In this document: positions 1 to 5,719 of the stretch, one piece after another
Layout of the letters: every line of letters starts with the position of its first letter
Position numbering within the stretch: position 1 is the first letter of the stretch
Notes under the pieces: model-generated
Databases searched by the model: none
What the model was told of the DNA's origin: nothing
The model's input: only the letters and a program-made list of their open reading frames with translations
Made by a program: the position numbers and the translations under genes
NCBI GenBank assembly: GCA_964609655.1
Contig: CAZSUA010000178.1
Coordinates: 1 to 11,326, forward strand
Origin: JBBRRP01 sp964609655
Lineage (GTDB): Bacteria; Myxococcota_A; Polyangia; Polyangiales; Polyangiaceae
Direction: 5' to 3'
DNA length: 11,326 nt

Positions 1-414
1 ATCATCCGGTGAGCCCACGATGTAGCCCGCCAGCCCCGCCTCACCCGCAACCGCGATCCGGAGTCGCATGCCCGCGAGATCATCACCTGTTCGGAGCCAG
101 GTCGCTACCAAGGGTGAGGTAACGGTTACCTTGCGACTCACGTGCAGGTCACCCACGGTCGCGCTGACAGTTGCCAAACCTTCAGCAAGGCACTTGATCT
201 TCCCTTGCTCGACCGCTCCTACTGTTGCGGGCTCGACAGACCACTGGATCGGAACCTGCATGGCCCCGCCCTTCGTGTCCAGCACTTGAGCCTGGATCGC
301 TACACTCGTGCCTTCGCGACACATGTCCGGAACCTTTACCACGATCTCGCGAGCCTTGGGCCCACACGAGAGAGCGAGCAAGACAGGGAGGCAGAGTATT
401 GTGCGCCTGTTCAC
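1..414 (-). CDS. Putative lipoprotein with Big-like domain (3' end beyond window)
   Basis: This open frame starts at a GTG (412-414) and runs off the left edge, giving about 138 visible residues. Residues 5-17 form a short hydrophobic signal ending in LLALSC, a plausible but not ideal lipobox, so export and lipidation at C17 are likely. Residues 20-100 alternate short beta-type stretches (IVVKVPDMCREG, SVAIQAQVLDTKG, IQWSVEPATVGAV, LATVSATVGDL). That pattern is typical of bacterial Ig-like group 2 (Big) domains, where a 'W.s..p.vA.v...G.v...a.G.a.v.a' pattern is known. The start codon overlaps the stop codon of the upstream lipoprotein gene as GTGA, so translational coupling is likely and both belong to one transcript. 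The C-terminal part is not visible. The function is unknown; a surface or periplasmic structural role is only an inference. Confidence 0.7.
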   Translation of the reverse strand, partial: MNRRTILCLPVLLALSCGPKAREIVVKVPDMCREGTSVAIQAQVLDTKGGAMQVPIQWSVEPATVGAVEQGKIKCLAEGLATVSATVGDLHVSRKVTVTSPLVATWLRTGDDLAGMRLRIAVAGEAGLAGYIVGSPDD

Positions 415-1724
415 TGGTCCTCATCTCCACACTGGCTCGTGATGCAACCAGAGAAACAGCCCGCTTGATCCCTGATACCCCAACCGGAGCAACCCATGCG
501 GCACCTTGCGACACATTGGCGCCGTGCGGCTGCCGCCTCCTTCCCTTCTTGCTTTCGCTGGTCTGCCGCCTCTCGGGCCTTCTCCTCCCGGGCCTTTCGC
601 TCGATCGCTTGCTGCAACTTGAGCGCTCGTTGCTCGCCAGTTTCGAGCGCCTGTCTCGCCTCTTTGACGTTATGACCCTTGGGAAATGCATCCAAGTACC
701 AACCTACAGGACCGCACGCCCGCCGGATCTCGTCTGGCGTTTCGTACTCTTGCTTCGTGCATTCGTCGAGCTTGAGCGCGGACCAGTTATGCTCGTCCGC
801 CAAGTCACCCAATCGTGCATGTGAACCCGCGAGGGCGGCCCTGGCCTCTTTCGCATGGGGTCCATCCGGATAATTCAATATGAACTTCTTCACCCCTTCA
901 CACGCGTCCGCCTTGATCGGGTTCGCGCATGCCGCAACTGCCGCTTCCCGAAATGCCGCTTGTTCCCGCTGCAAATATAGGGGTCGGAGCCCGACCTGGC
1001 CCGACACGTTGCCCTGGATCCGAATTTCAAGCCGCGCTCCCGAGCCTGGAATCACGATGGAGGCCGGGACCACTTGGGCAAGATCAAGTTCTAACTCGCC
1101 ACTCGCGTCTGTTTTCCCGAGCGCGAATGACTGGCCTGCTGCCACCCCCACAATTTCCTGATTTACCAACAAGGTGTTTCGACATGCCACGCCCCACCGC
1201 TCGATCTCACCTGGCACGTTTGTGCGTTCACGAGTTTCGGTTGAGCCGCTGGCCCGGATCGCATCCACGATCGCGACCGTGCCGGCCAGGATACCGGCCC
1301 CGATCATGGTGTAGCCATACAGCTTCTCTGTCGCGGGCCCCGTCGCGTTATACGTGCGAGACTGGCGATCATCCGGGTAGGTGTTCCTTGCGTCGGCAAG
1401 CAAGATCCCACCAGTGCCGATCGAGACCGCGCCCGCGCCGACCAGGAGCCAATCCAGGGCGGGCATTTGGTTGTAGGATTCGACCCTGGTCGTGCGATCC
1501 ACGAGCCGGCCTTGCCGGATATTGCAAGCTCGCGAGACCGTGATGGTGAGGCGGGTCCCCTCCTGCTCCACTTCTGCCACTCCACCCAGGGCCGGAACCT
1601 GGACTGGTTCGGCTCGTATGAGTCGATCCTGATTGACCGGTGGTCTTTGCCCTACGGGCGTGCAGGCCTGACCTAGCAGCACTACGAGCCACATTACGGC
1701 CCTGTTCCCTTTGCTTATGCGCAT
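411..1724 (-). CDS. Putative lipoprotein A with YP-type repeats and Cys-rich tail
   Basis: This 437-aa protein belongs to no family I can name. Residues 9-21 form a hydrophobic signal ending in VVLLGQAC, a lipoprotein-like cleavage site with an atypical -3 residue. Two glycine-rich hydrophobic stretches (92-110 and 136-154) could be membrane hairpins. Two related segments (about 275-298 and 336-360) share AC, a [YF]P.G turn and KEAR.AL, resembling TPR-like repeats of outer-membrane lipoproteins. Residues 365-402 are a charged Lys/Glu/Ala-rich probable coiled coil. The tail has six cysteines (404, 408, 412, 423, 427, 432), which could form disulfides outside the cytoplasm. The ATG at 1722-1724 has a good ribosome-binding site (GAGGGA) and lies 30 bp below a near-consensus promoter. 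The gene diverges from XRE1 and overlaps the next lipoprotein gene by 4 bp. Confidence 0.8.
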   Translation of the reverse strand: MRISKGNRAVMWLVVLLGQACTPVGQRPPVNQDRLIRAEPVQVPALGGVAEVEQEGTRLTITVSRACNIRQGRLVDRTTRVESYNQMPALDWLLVGAGAVSIGTGGILLADARNTYPDDRQSRTYNATGPATEKLYGYTMIGAGILAGTVAIVDAIRASGSTETRERTNVPGEIERWGVACRNTLLVNQEIVGVAAGQSFALGKTDASGELELDLAQVVPASIVIPGSGARLEIRIQGNVSGQVGLRPLYLQREQAAFREAAVAACANPIKADACEGVKKFILNYPDGPHAKEARAALAGSHARLGDLADEHNWSALKLDECTKQEYETPDEIRRACGPVGWYLDAFPKGHNVKEARQALETGEQRALKLQQAIERKAREEKAREAADQRKQEGKEAAAARRQCVARCRMGCSGWGIRDQAGCFSGCITSQCGDEDQ

Positions 1725-1754
1725 CTCAGTTCCCTCAAGCTAGACAAAACTAGT

Positions 1755-1783
1755 CCTATACGACTCTGTTTTCACCGAGTCAA
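1755..1783 (-). promoter_or_regulatory. Sigma-70-type promoter for lipoprotein A
   Basis: On the minus strand, TTGACT (complement of 1778-1783) is followed after exactly 17 bp by TATAGG (complement of 1755-1760). This is close to the vegetative consensus, and the expected start point lies about 20 bp before the lipoprotein A start codon. The promoter sits in the 77-bp gap shared with the divergent XRE1 gene. Confidence 0.6.
1762..1781. promoter_or_regulatory. Candidate operator, inverted repeat GACTC-N10-GAGTC
   Basis: Two perfect 5-bp arms (1762-1766 and 1777-1781) are separated by 10 bp, and the repeat fills the spacer between the -35 and -10 of the lipoprotein A promoter. A dimeric XRE repressor bound here would block that promoter. 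XRE1, encoded just beside it, is the natural candidate ligand. The arms are short, so chance cannot be excluded. Confidence 0.35.
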
Positions 1784-1801
1784 CACGCGTCACCTGCCCG
1801 T

Positions 1802-2068
1802 GTGGCAACCCGGACCGAAACTGCCCTGCGAACAATCGGGCTCCGAATCCAGGAGTTGCGTCGCGACAGGGGCGAAACCCAGGAATCCTTTGCGGGCCGG
1901 CTCGGCATGCTGGCTCCCAACTATGCCCGAATCGAGCAGGGGCGAGCTAACGTGACGATCGATACGCTGGTCCGGGTCGCGAGTGGGCTCAAGGTCGAGT
2001 TGAGCGAATTGTTTGTTCAGCCGAGAACCAAGCGAGCCAAGCCGGGCCGGCCACGCAAAGCCGGGTAA
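1802..2068 (+). CDS. XRE-family HTH transcriptional regulator with AT-hook-like tail (XRE1)
   Basis: This 88-aa protein carries one XRE/Cro-CI helix-turn-helix domain at about residues 10-70. The hallmarks are LR..RG.TQESFAGRLG, the recognition region NYARIEQGRANVT, and the closing helices DTLVRVASGLKVELSELF. The tail (residues 74-88) is basic and contains KPGRPRK, which matches an AT-hook core (GRP flanked by basic residues) that would add minor-groove contacts. The start is GTG at 1802; no ATG lies between it and the upstream stop, and no Shine-Dalgarno is visible. The gene diverges from lipoprotein A across 77 bp that hold a promoter and an inverted repeat, so repression of that gene and of itself is the simplest role. 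The DNA-binding call is secure; the target is inferred. Confidence 0.88.
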   Translation: MATRTETALRTIGLRIQELRRDRGETQESFAGRLGMLAPNYARIEQGRANVTIDTLVRVASGLKVELSELFVQPRTKRAKPGRPRKAG

Positions 2069-2086
2069 GGGATCGAGCCAGATCCC
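2069..2086. terminator. Weak stem-loop between convergent genes
   Basis: GGGATC, a six-base loop and GATCCC form a 6-bp hairpin immediately after the XRE1 stop codon. There is no T-run after it on either strand. It may help end XRE1 transcription or the convergent small-protein operon, but it is not a classic intrinsic terminator. Confidence 0.3.
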
Positions 2087-2112
2087 GTGCCTCGCGGGAG
2101 CCACTTGCATGC

Positions 2113-2394
2113 TCACCCGTTACCTCGCCTGCCCTGCCTGAATGCCCAGCCCGCTACCAGGTCAAGTGCATGAATGAAGCGTGCTGAACTGGCTTCTTCG
2201 AGCTGCAAGTACTGGTGCCAAGCTTGCTCCGTCACGACGGGCCTGAGCTTCTGCTGGAGGCGACGGATTCGCCGGCTATGCCGATCTTGCTCAGGATCGC
2301 GATCCAGGACCTGGCTCAGGACGGTTGAGAGGGCCTGGGGGTCGCGGAGGATCGACCTGTTGAGCAGGGGCAGTTTGGGTTTGGGCTTCCGCAT
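2113..2394 (-). CDS. Small helical protein, paralogue 2, unknown function
   Basis: This 93-aa, basic, helix-rich protein matches the neighbouring gene at 2500-2784 over 76 ungapped residues. My hand count is 34 identities. Shared landmarks are QAL, DP, RLQ, a central Q.W, LEE, RF, and a conserved ending ALD.VA.WAF.QG.R. There is no signal peptide or membrane segment, so it is probably cytoplasmic. I chose the ATG at 2392-2394 because both paralogues then begin in register (M.[KR]P[KR]P) and have nearly equal length. The frame stays open to a GTG at 2488-2490 that would add 32 low-complexity residues, and neither start has a strong ribosome-binding site. The gene is probably co-transcribed with paralogue 1 and converges on XRE1. 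I recognise no family or function. Confidence 0.65.
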   Translation of the reverse strand: MRKPKPKLPLLNRSILRDPQALSTVLSQVLDRDPEQDRHSRRIRRLQQKLRPVVTEQAWHQYLQLEEASSARFIHALDLVAGWAFRQGRRGNG

Positions 2395-2499
2395 GCCTGG
2401 GGAACGAGCGTGGGGTGCGGGATGTTGACCTTGGGCTGCGGGATTTGGTTGATTGAACTGGACCCGCGATCGACGACTTGGTCCGAGCACTCCAGCTCA

Positions 2500-2784
2500 T
2501 CATCGCGGCTTCCTTGCGTTCCGTCCGCCCTGCCCGAAAGCCCAGCGGGTCACCCGGTCGAGCGAGTCGCTGAATCGCCTGACCTGCAGTTCTTCGAGTG
2601 TAAGTAAAGTTTTCCACACCTGAGCCGAAACCTGGAGCCGGACCTGGCCTTGCAGTCGTGCGATCTGGCGAGCCCGGCGAGCAAGCGTGGGATCCTGGCC
2701 GAGCAGGCTGTCGAGTGCTCCCGTGAGGGCTTGCCTGCTATTTAGGATTTGGCGCGTGAGATCGGGCGGACGGGGTCGAGGCAT
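2500..2784 (-). CDS. Small helical protein, paralogue 1, unknown function
   Basis: This 94-aa protein is rich in Arg, Leu and Gln and is predicted to be mostly helical. It has no signal sequence. It is the clear homologue of the protein encoded at 2113-2394, with ungapped similarity from about residue 13 to 88 and a shared WAF.QG.R motif near the C-terminus, so the pair arose by tandem duplication. The ATG at 2782-2784 is the only good start, although no Shine-Dalgarno is evident. It ends in two consecutive stop codons. It lies downstream of XRE2 on the same strand after a 249-bp gap, so an operon with XRE2 is possible but an own promoter in the gap is as likely. A partner or effector of the flanking regulators is speculation; I do not recognise the family. 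Confidence 0.65.
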   Translation of the reverse strand: MPRPRPPDLTRQILNSRQALTGALDSLLGQDPTLARRARQIARLQGQVRLQVSAQVWKTLLTLEELQVRRFSDSLDRVTRWAFGQGGRNARKPR

Positions 2785-3033
2785 CGATCACGGGAACGCT
2801 GATGCGTCTGGCAAAATTGACACGCGCGGCAGACCGCTCGAAACGCTAGCGATGAATTTCGGACACTATGGGGTCGAGGAAGCGGCCCTAGAATTCTCAA
2901 ACTGGCTCTAATGGTCTTCGGCGAGAGACGAGGAGCAACACCAGACTACCGATCAATGAGGCAAGGCAGGGTTCGGATCGGGTATAGTTATGCTTTCGGG
3001 GATAATCTGAAGCCGGCATGGAGCCACGCTCGG
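2785..3033. other. Intergenic region without a convincing gene
   Basis: This 249-bp stretch lies between XRE2 and the small-protein pair. The only open frames (plus strand, overlapping at 2911) have unlikely composition and no family features. A TTGACA hexamer at 2817-2822 has no matching -10 at normal spacing. The AT-rich patch at 2980-3006 (TATAGT, GATAAT) could hold a promoter on either strand, but I cannot assign it. Confidence 0.4.
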
Positions 3034-3351
3034 TCAATCGGTCCTCGAACCGCGCCCCAGCTTGGCCCCCTTTTTGGGTTTCCGCCCCGCTCTTGGAGCC
3101 GAAGCTTTGCGCTTTTCCAGGCGAGGTGTGCTCAAACGTGAGCCCGGCGCGTCGACCAAATCCGCCACTGTTACGCCAAACTGTTCCGCAAGCTCAAACA
3201 GGACCTGGACCGATGGGTTCCTGAGGCCTCGCTCGATTTCTTGGTAGTAGCGGAGCGTGACTCCATCGACCTCCTCCTGGGTCTTCCCAGCCAGGTGTCG
3301 AGCGTGACGAACGTTTGCCCCGAGCAGCTTCTGGAACGAGGTGAAATCCAC
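3034..3351 (-). CDS. XRE-family HTH transcriptional regulator with basic tail (XRE2)
   Basis: This 105-aa protein has an XRE/Cro-CI helix-turn-helix domain at about residues 8-68. LGANVRHARHLAGKTQEEV gives helices 1-2, TLRYYQEIERGLRNPSV is the recognition helix and turn, and LFELAEQFGVTVADLVD closes the fold. Residues 70-105 are a long basic, Pro/Arg/Lys-rich tail that probably adds non-specific DNA contacts. It is less AT-hook-like than the tail of XRE1. The GTG at 3349-3351 is the only usual start codon after the preceding in-frame stop, and its ribosome-binding site is poor. A perfect TATAAT (complement of 3391-3396) lies upstream inside an inverted repeat, which suggests autorepression. 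The gene diverges from lipoprotein B, mirroring the XRE1/lipoprotein A pair. Confidence 0.87.
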   Translation of the reverse strand: MDFTSFQKLLGANVRHARHLAGKTQEEVDGVTLRYYQEIERGLRNPSVQVLFELAEQFGVTVADLVDAPGSRLSTPRLEKRKASAPRAGRKPKKGAKLGRGSRTD

Positions 3352-3367
3352 GCCCTGAACGTCCCAG

Positions 3368-3395
3368 TTGACATGGTTTTTAACCCGACCATTAT
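3368..3395 (+). promoter_or_regulatory. Candidate promoter for lipoprotein B
   Basis: A perfect TTGACA (3368-3373) is followed after 16 bp by CATTAT (3390-3395), which matches the -10 consensus at four of six positions including the key A and final T. The start point would leave a leader of roughly 115 bases before the lipoprotein B start codon. Confidence 0.45.
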
Positions 3396-3411
3396 AGTAG
3401 CCTCTATTATG
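3390..3411. promoter_or_regulatory. Candidate operator overlapping both divergent -10 elements
   Basis: CATTATAG (3390-3397), a 6-bp spacer and CTATTATG (3404-3411) form an inverted repeat with seven of eight arm positions matching. It contains the minus-strand TATAAT (complement of 3391-3396) upstream of XRE2 and overlaps the plus-strand CATTAT of the lipoprotein B promoter. A dimeric repressor here would control both genes; XRE2 is the obvious candidate. Confidence 0.5.
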
Positions 3412-3518
3412 ATAAACTTGGGGAAAATGCGTCTACACACATGCTTCATTGTACTCGCCCGCTCGCTCACCCTGGCGTCCGAGCTTGGCAACGCAACGGC
3501 CTGCAAGGAGCTTCGTCG

Positions 3519-5177
3519 ATGAAACGGTCTGAGGAGTCTGTGGTCCCTGCGAACGGGTGGTGGATGTTGCTCGTGTTCTGCCTGGCAAGCTGCGCTTCCC
3601 TCCAGCAGTTCGCCATGACACCCGAGGAACGTCAGGAGCACGCCGCCATGTCCTGCTCCCACGCTGACGACAAGACCTGGAACCTCGGCACGGGTCGAGC
3701 ACTCGACGTCCGCCGCAAGGCCCAAGGATTCTGGGCTCTTCGTGCTGAGCGTTGGGTTCCACCGAACCAGCCGCTCTTGATGGAGGACGCGGTCAAGGAG
3801 GCAGTCGGGCTTTCGAAGGCGAATAGACGGCGTCACCGGTCGCTGGAGCTCGCGTCGGGCCTCACACAGCAATCCACCCAAGTTGACGACTTGAACGTGG
3901 TGGACTTCGTTCCTGAGGGTGACGTCGGCCATCGGTTCCGGGTGTTCACCGTCGGAGAGCCTCAGGACCCCAAGCGCGTCTACGGGCAACCCCAAGGTGA
4001 GGTCGCTCTGCTCGCTACAGTCGGCGAGTGCCCCCGCGTCGTTGCGGAGAGCACGTGCAAAGACGGCACGCTGAAAACGATCGTCACTGTGGACGGCAAG
4101 GTGCCCTGCATGGGGCCGTTCACCGTGGGGCTCTACGTCGATATCGACCTCGGCGACGGATCTCCGCGACGGAAGCTACCGTTCGGCGAGCCGCTGCAGC
4201 TCCCGGGAGGGCAAAAGCGCCTGTCCTTCCGGGTGTTCCAGGCTGGCTCCGACCTCGAACTCGGCGAGGTGACACGCGATATCGACGAATTCAGTGACCC
4301 CGTGCCAGCCGAGGCCTTGGCAGCTCTCTCGCTCGACCGCGAGGATGTCGCCGCTAGGCTCTATGAGAACCTGTCGGCGGCGACACGAACGGATGAACTC
4401 AAAGTCAAGATCACGGAAGCCCGTGTGGCGCGAGCCAGGGCTTTCAGTGGAAGACCTGGCCCCGCGACACGCTGGCTCACGACCATGAAGATCGGGACGC
4501 TACCGGGCGACCCTGAAGTTCTCCGAATCACCGGAGAACGCATCGGTAGCGCCCTCACTGAGCTCGGACGAGATGAGACGCCGACGTCTGAGAAGTTCCG
4601 CGTCGGAGCGAGCCTGGTCCGATTCGTTCGGGCGCACTCTTCTGAGACGGCCGCCGCCGCCGATGAAGGCCTATCCGTATTCGAGGCGCACTACGGGCCC
4701 CTCTTCGTCAAGGCCAAGATCGACGACCAGAAGGACTGGGAAGCGTTCATCGAGCTCTATCCCCGGTCGAAGTACTCGGCAGAGCTCAAGGACATAATCG
4801 GCCAGCTCGACCGGCTCGCTGTGGCCAACGCATCGGCAGAGCGTATCGAGAAGGAGACCGATCAGCTCTGGGATGACGTCCGCAGTAAAGGTGACAGCCT
4901 TGCCGAGCTCGCGTTCAAGATCAGCTTTGCGCAGAAGCACTTCGACCCGGGACGAGTTCGTCGGAGTCTGGAGAACATGCGAGCCTACAGGGCCCTCTTG
5001 ATCGAGAACACCTATTGCCCAGCGAAAAAGGCGTTCGTCGACGGCGCAGGGGCAGCAGAGTTCATCAAGCGGGGCGCTCAGCATTGCAAGGAGGAGCCAC
5101 CCACCTCAAGCGGGCTTGCGGGAGCTACCATCACGTTGACAGATGAATGCAGGGCCGCGTTCGCGACCGGATGCTAA
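3519..5177 (+). CDS. Putative lipoprotein B, large, unknown function
   Basis: This 552-aa protein has a classic lipoprotein signal: a basic start, a hydrophobic core (WWMLLVFCLA) and the lipobox LASC with lipidated C25. I chose the ATG at 3519 over the upstream ATG at 3441 because AAGGAG sits 8 bp before it and because it places the signal at the N-terminus. The mature protein has a beta-rich part (about 160-255, with cysteines at 171, 180 and 197) and a long helical part (about 265-500). FIELYPRSKYSAELKDII at 410-427 resembles the YP turn repeats of lipoprotein A. The tail keeps four cysteines (500, 523, 544, 552) and ends in CRAAFATGC. The gene is divergent from XRE2 and is followed by a terminator at 5297-5325. 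A role in the cell envelope is inferred; no enzyme motif is visible. Confidence 0.85.
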   Translation: MKRSEESVVPANGWWMLLVFCLASCASLQQFAMTPEERQEHAAMSCSHADDKTWNLGTGRALDVRRKAQGFWALRAERWVPPNQPLLMEDAVKEAVGLSKANRRRHRSLELASGLTQQSTQVDDLNVVDFVPEGDVGHRFRVFTVGEPQDPKRVYGQPQGEVALLATVGECPRVVAESTCKDGTLKTIVTVDGKVPCMGPFTVGLYVDIDLGDGSPRRKLPFGEPLQLPGGQKRLSFRVFQAGSDLELGEVTRDIDEFSDPVPAEALAALSLDREDVAARLYENLSAATRTDELKVKITEARVARARAFSGRPGPATRWLTTMKIGTLPGDPEVLRITGERIGSALTELGRDETPTSEKFRVGASLVRFVRAHSSETAAAADEGLSVFEAHYGPLFVKAKIDDQKDWEAFIELYPRSKYSAELKDIIGQLDRLAVANASAERIEKETDQLWDDVRSKGDSLAELAFKISFAQKHFDPGRVRRSLENMRAYRALLIENTYCPAKKAFVDGAGAAEFIKRGAQHCKEEPPTSSGLAGATITLTDECRAAFATGC

Positions 5178-5296
5178 CCTGCAATCCAGCTTATCGTTAC
5201 CGCTTCCGTGACGTCCCGGGCCCCTGCTTGGAGTCCGACCGAGGGCTTGCCCGGACGTGCCCGGCACGAACGCGATCTTTGCCTACACGCCTGTCG

Positions 5297-5325
5297 TGGC
5301 CGCTCCTCGGCCATGTCACTTTTTT
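5297..5325 (+). terminator. Rho-independent terminator after lipoprotein B
   Basis: TGGCCG, a 5-base loop (CTCCT) and CGGCCA form a perfect 6-bp GC-rich stem, followed six bases later by six T residues (5320-5325). It lies about 120 bp after the lipoprotein B stop codon on the same strand. No gene lies between. Confidence 0.65.
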
Positions 5326-5382
5326 GTATCCGATTCACGGAGCCGTGTAGCAAGTTAGAGGTGGCGGGCCCAAGGTGTGCCC

Positions 5383-5517
5383 ATGGCAACAGCATCAGAA
5401 TGGGCAGAGCACGTGGCCGCATGGCGGGCGAGCGGGAAGAGTTCGCGTGAGTTTTGTGTTGGACGCGGGTACTCGGCCCATGCGCTGCTAGCTTGGTCGA
5501 GTCGACTGGGATATTAG
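5383..5517 (+). pseudogene. IS66-type accessory protein (TnpA-like) N-terminal fragment
   Basis: The 44-residue frame starts ATASEWAEHVAAWRASG and continues with SSREFCVGRGYSAHALLAWSSRL. This is the 'W...v..WraSG.s...FC..rG.s...L..W..rl' signature of the small HTH-type accessory protein of IS66-family elements. Intact members are about twice as long or more. Here the frame stops right after the helix-turn-helix, where it runs into a response-regulator fragment, and no TnpB or transposase gene follows. It is best read as the remains of a decayed or rearranged insertion. The exact IS66 subtype cannot be told. Confidence 0.6.
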
Positions 5518-5593
5518 CCAAGCTGCGCGCCTCTTGGGCCTCCACCGCCGTAGCCTGCAACGCAAGCTGTTCAAGCATCCGGCCTCTAGGTAG
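5492..5593 (+). pseudogene. Response-regulator C-terminal Fis-type HTH fragment
   Basis: In the frame read from 5492, just after a stop codon at 5489-5491, the translation is LGRVDWDISQAARLLGLHRR then SLQRKLFKHPASR and a stop. ISQAARLLGLHRRSLQRKL is the helix-turn-helix that ends ActR/PrrA/RegA-type and related response regulators. The receiver domain and linker are absent, so this is only a 3' end. Its first codons overlap the IS66-like fragment in another frame, which makes this a deletion or insertion junction. It cannot make a functional regulator. Confidence 0.6.
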
Positions 5594-5719
5594 ACGGCGA
5601 GGAGCGCCATCTGGAGCGGTTCATCGCGCAGGACTTAGCGCGCGAGATGGCGGTTATGGCCAGGCCACCCAAACTTGCGGCCCGCGTAAATTCACGTAGC
5701 CGCCAGCCCCGTTCCAACG

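Noticed and set aside
182..824. Long open frames on both strands over the lipoprotein A 3' end
   Set aside because: They are out-of-frame shadows of the lipoprotein genes, with Arg/Ser/Pro-rich composition and no family features.
2687..3141. Two plus-strand open frames overlapping at 2911
   Set aside because: They are antisense to the small protein and XRE2 at their ends, have atypical composition, and show no start-site signal.
3441..3518. N-terminal extension of lipoprotein B from the ATG at 3441
   Set aside because: It would bury the lipoprotein signal. The ATG at 3519 has a strong AAGGAG at the right distance.
3171..3995. 274-aa minus-strand open frame over XRE2 and the start of lipoprotein B
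   Set aside because: It overlaps two better-supported genes in other frames and the promoter region, and it has no recognisable domain. The real genes have a signal peptide, lipobox and HTH motif.
5174..5578. 134-aa minus-strand open frame
   Set aside because: It is antisense to the terminator and to the recognisable IS66 and response-regulator fragments, and has no family features.
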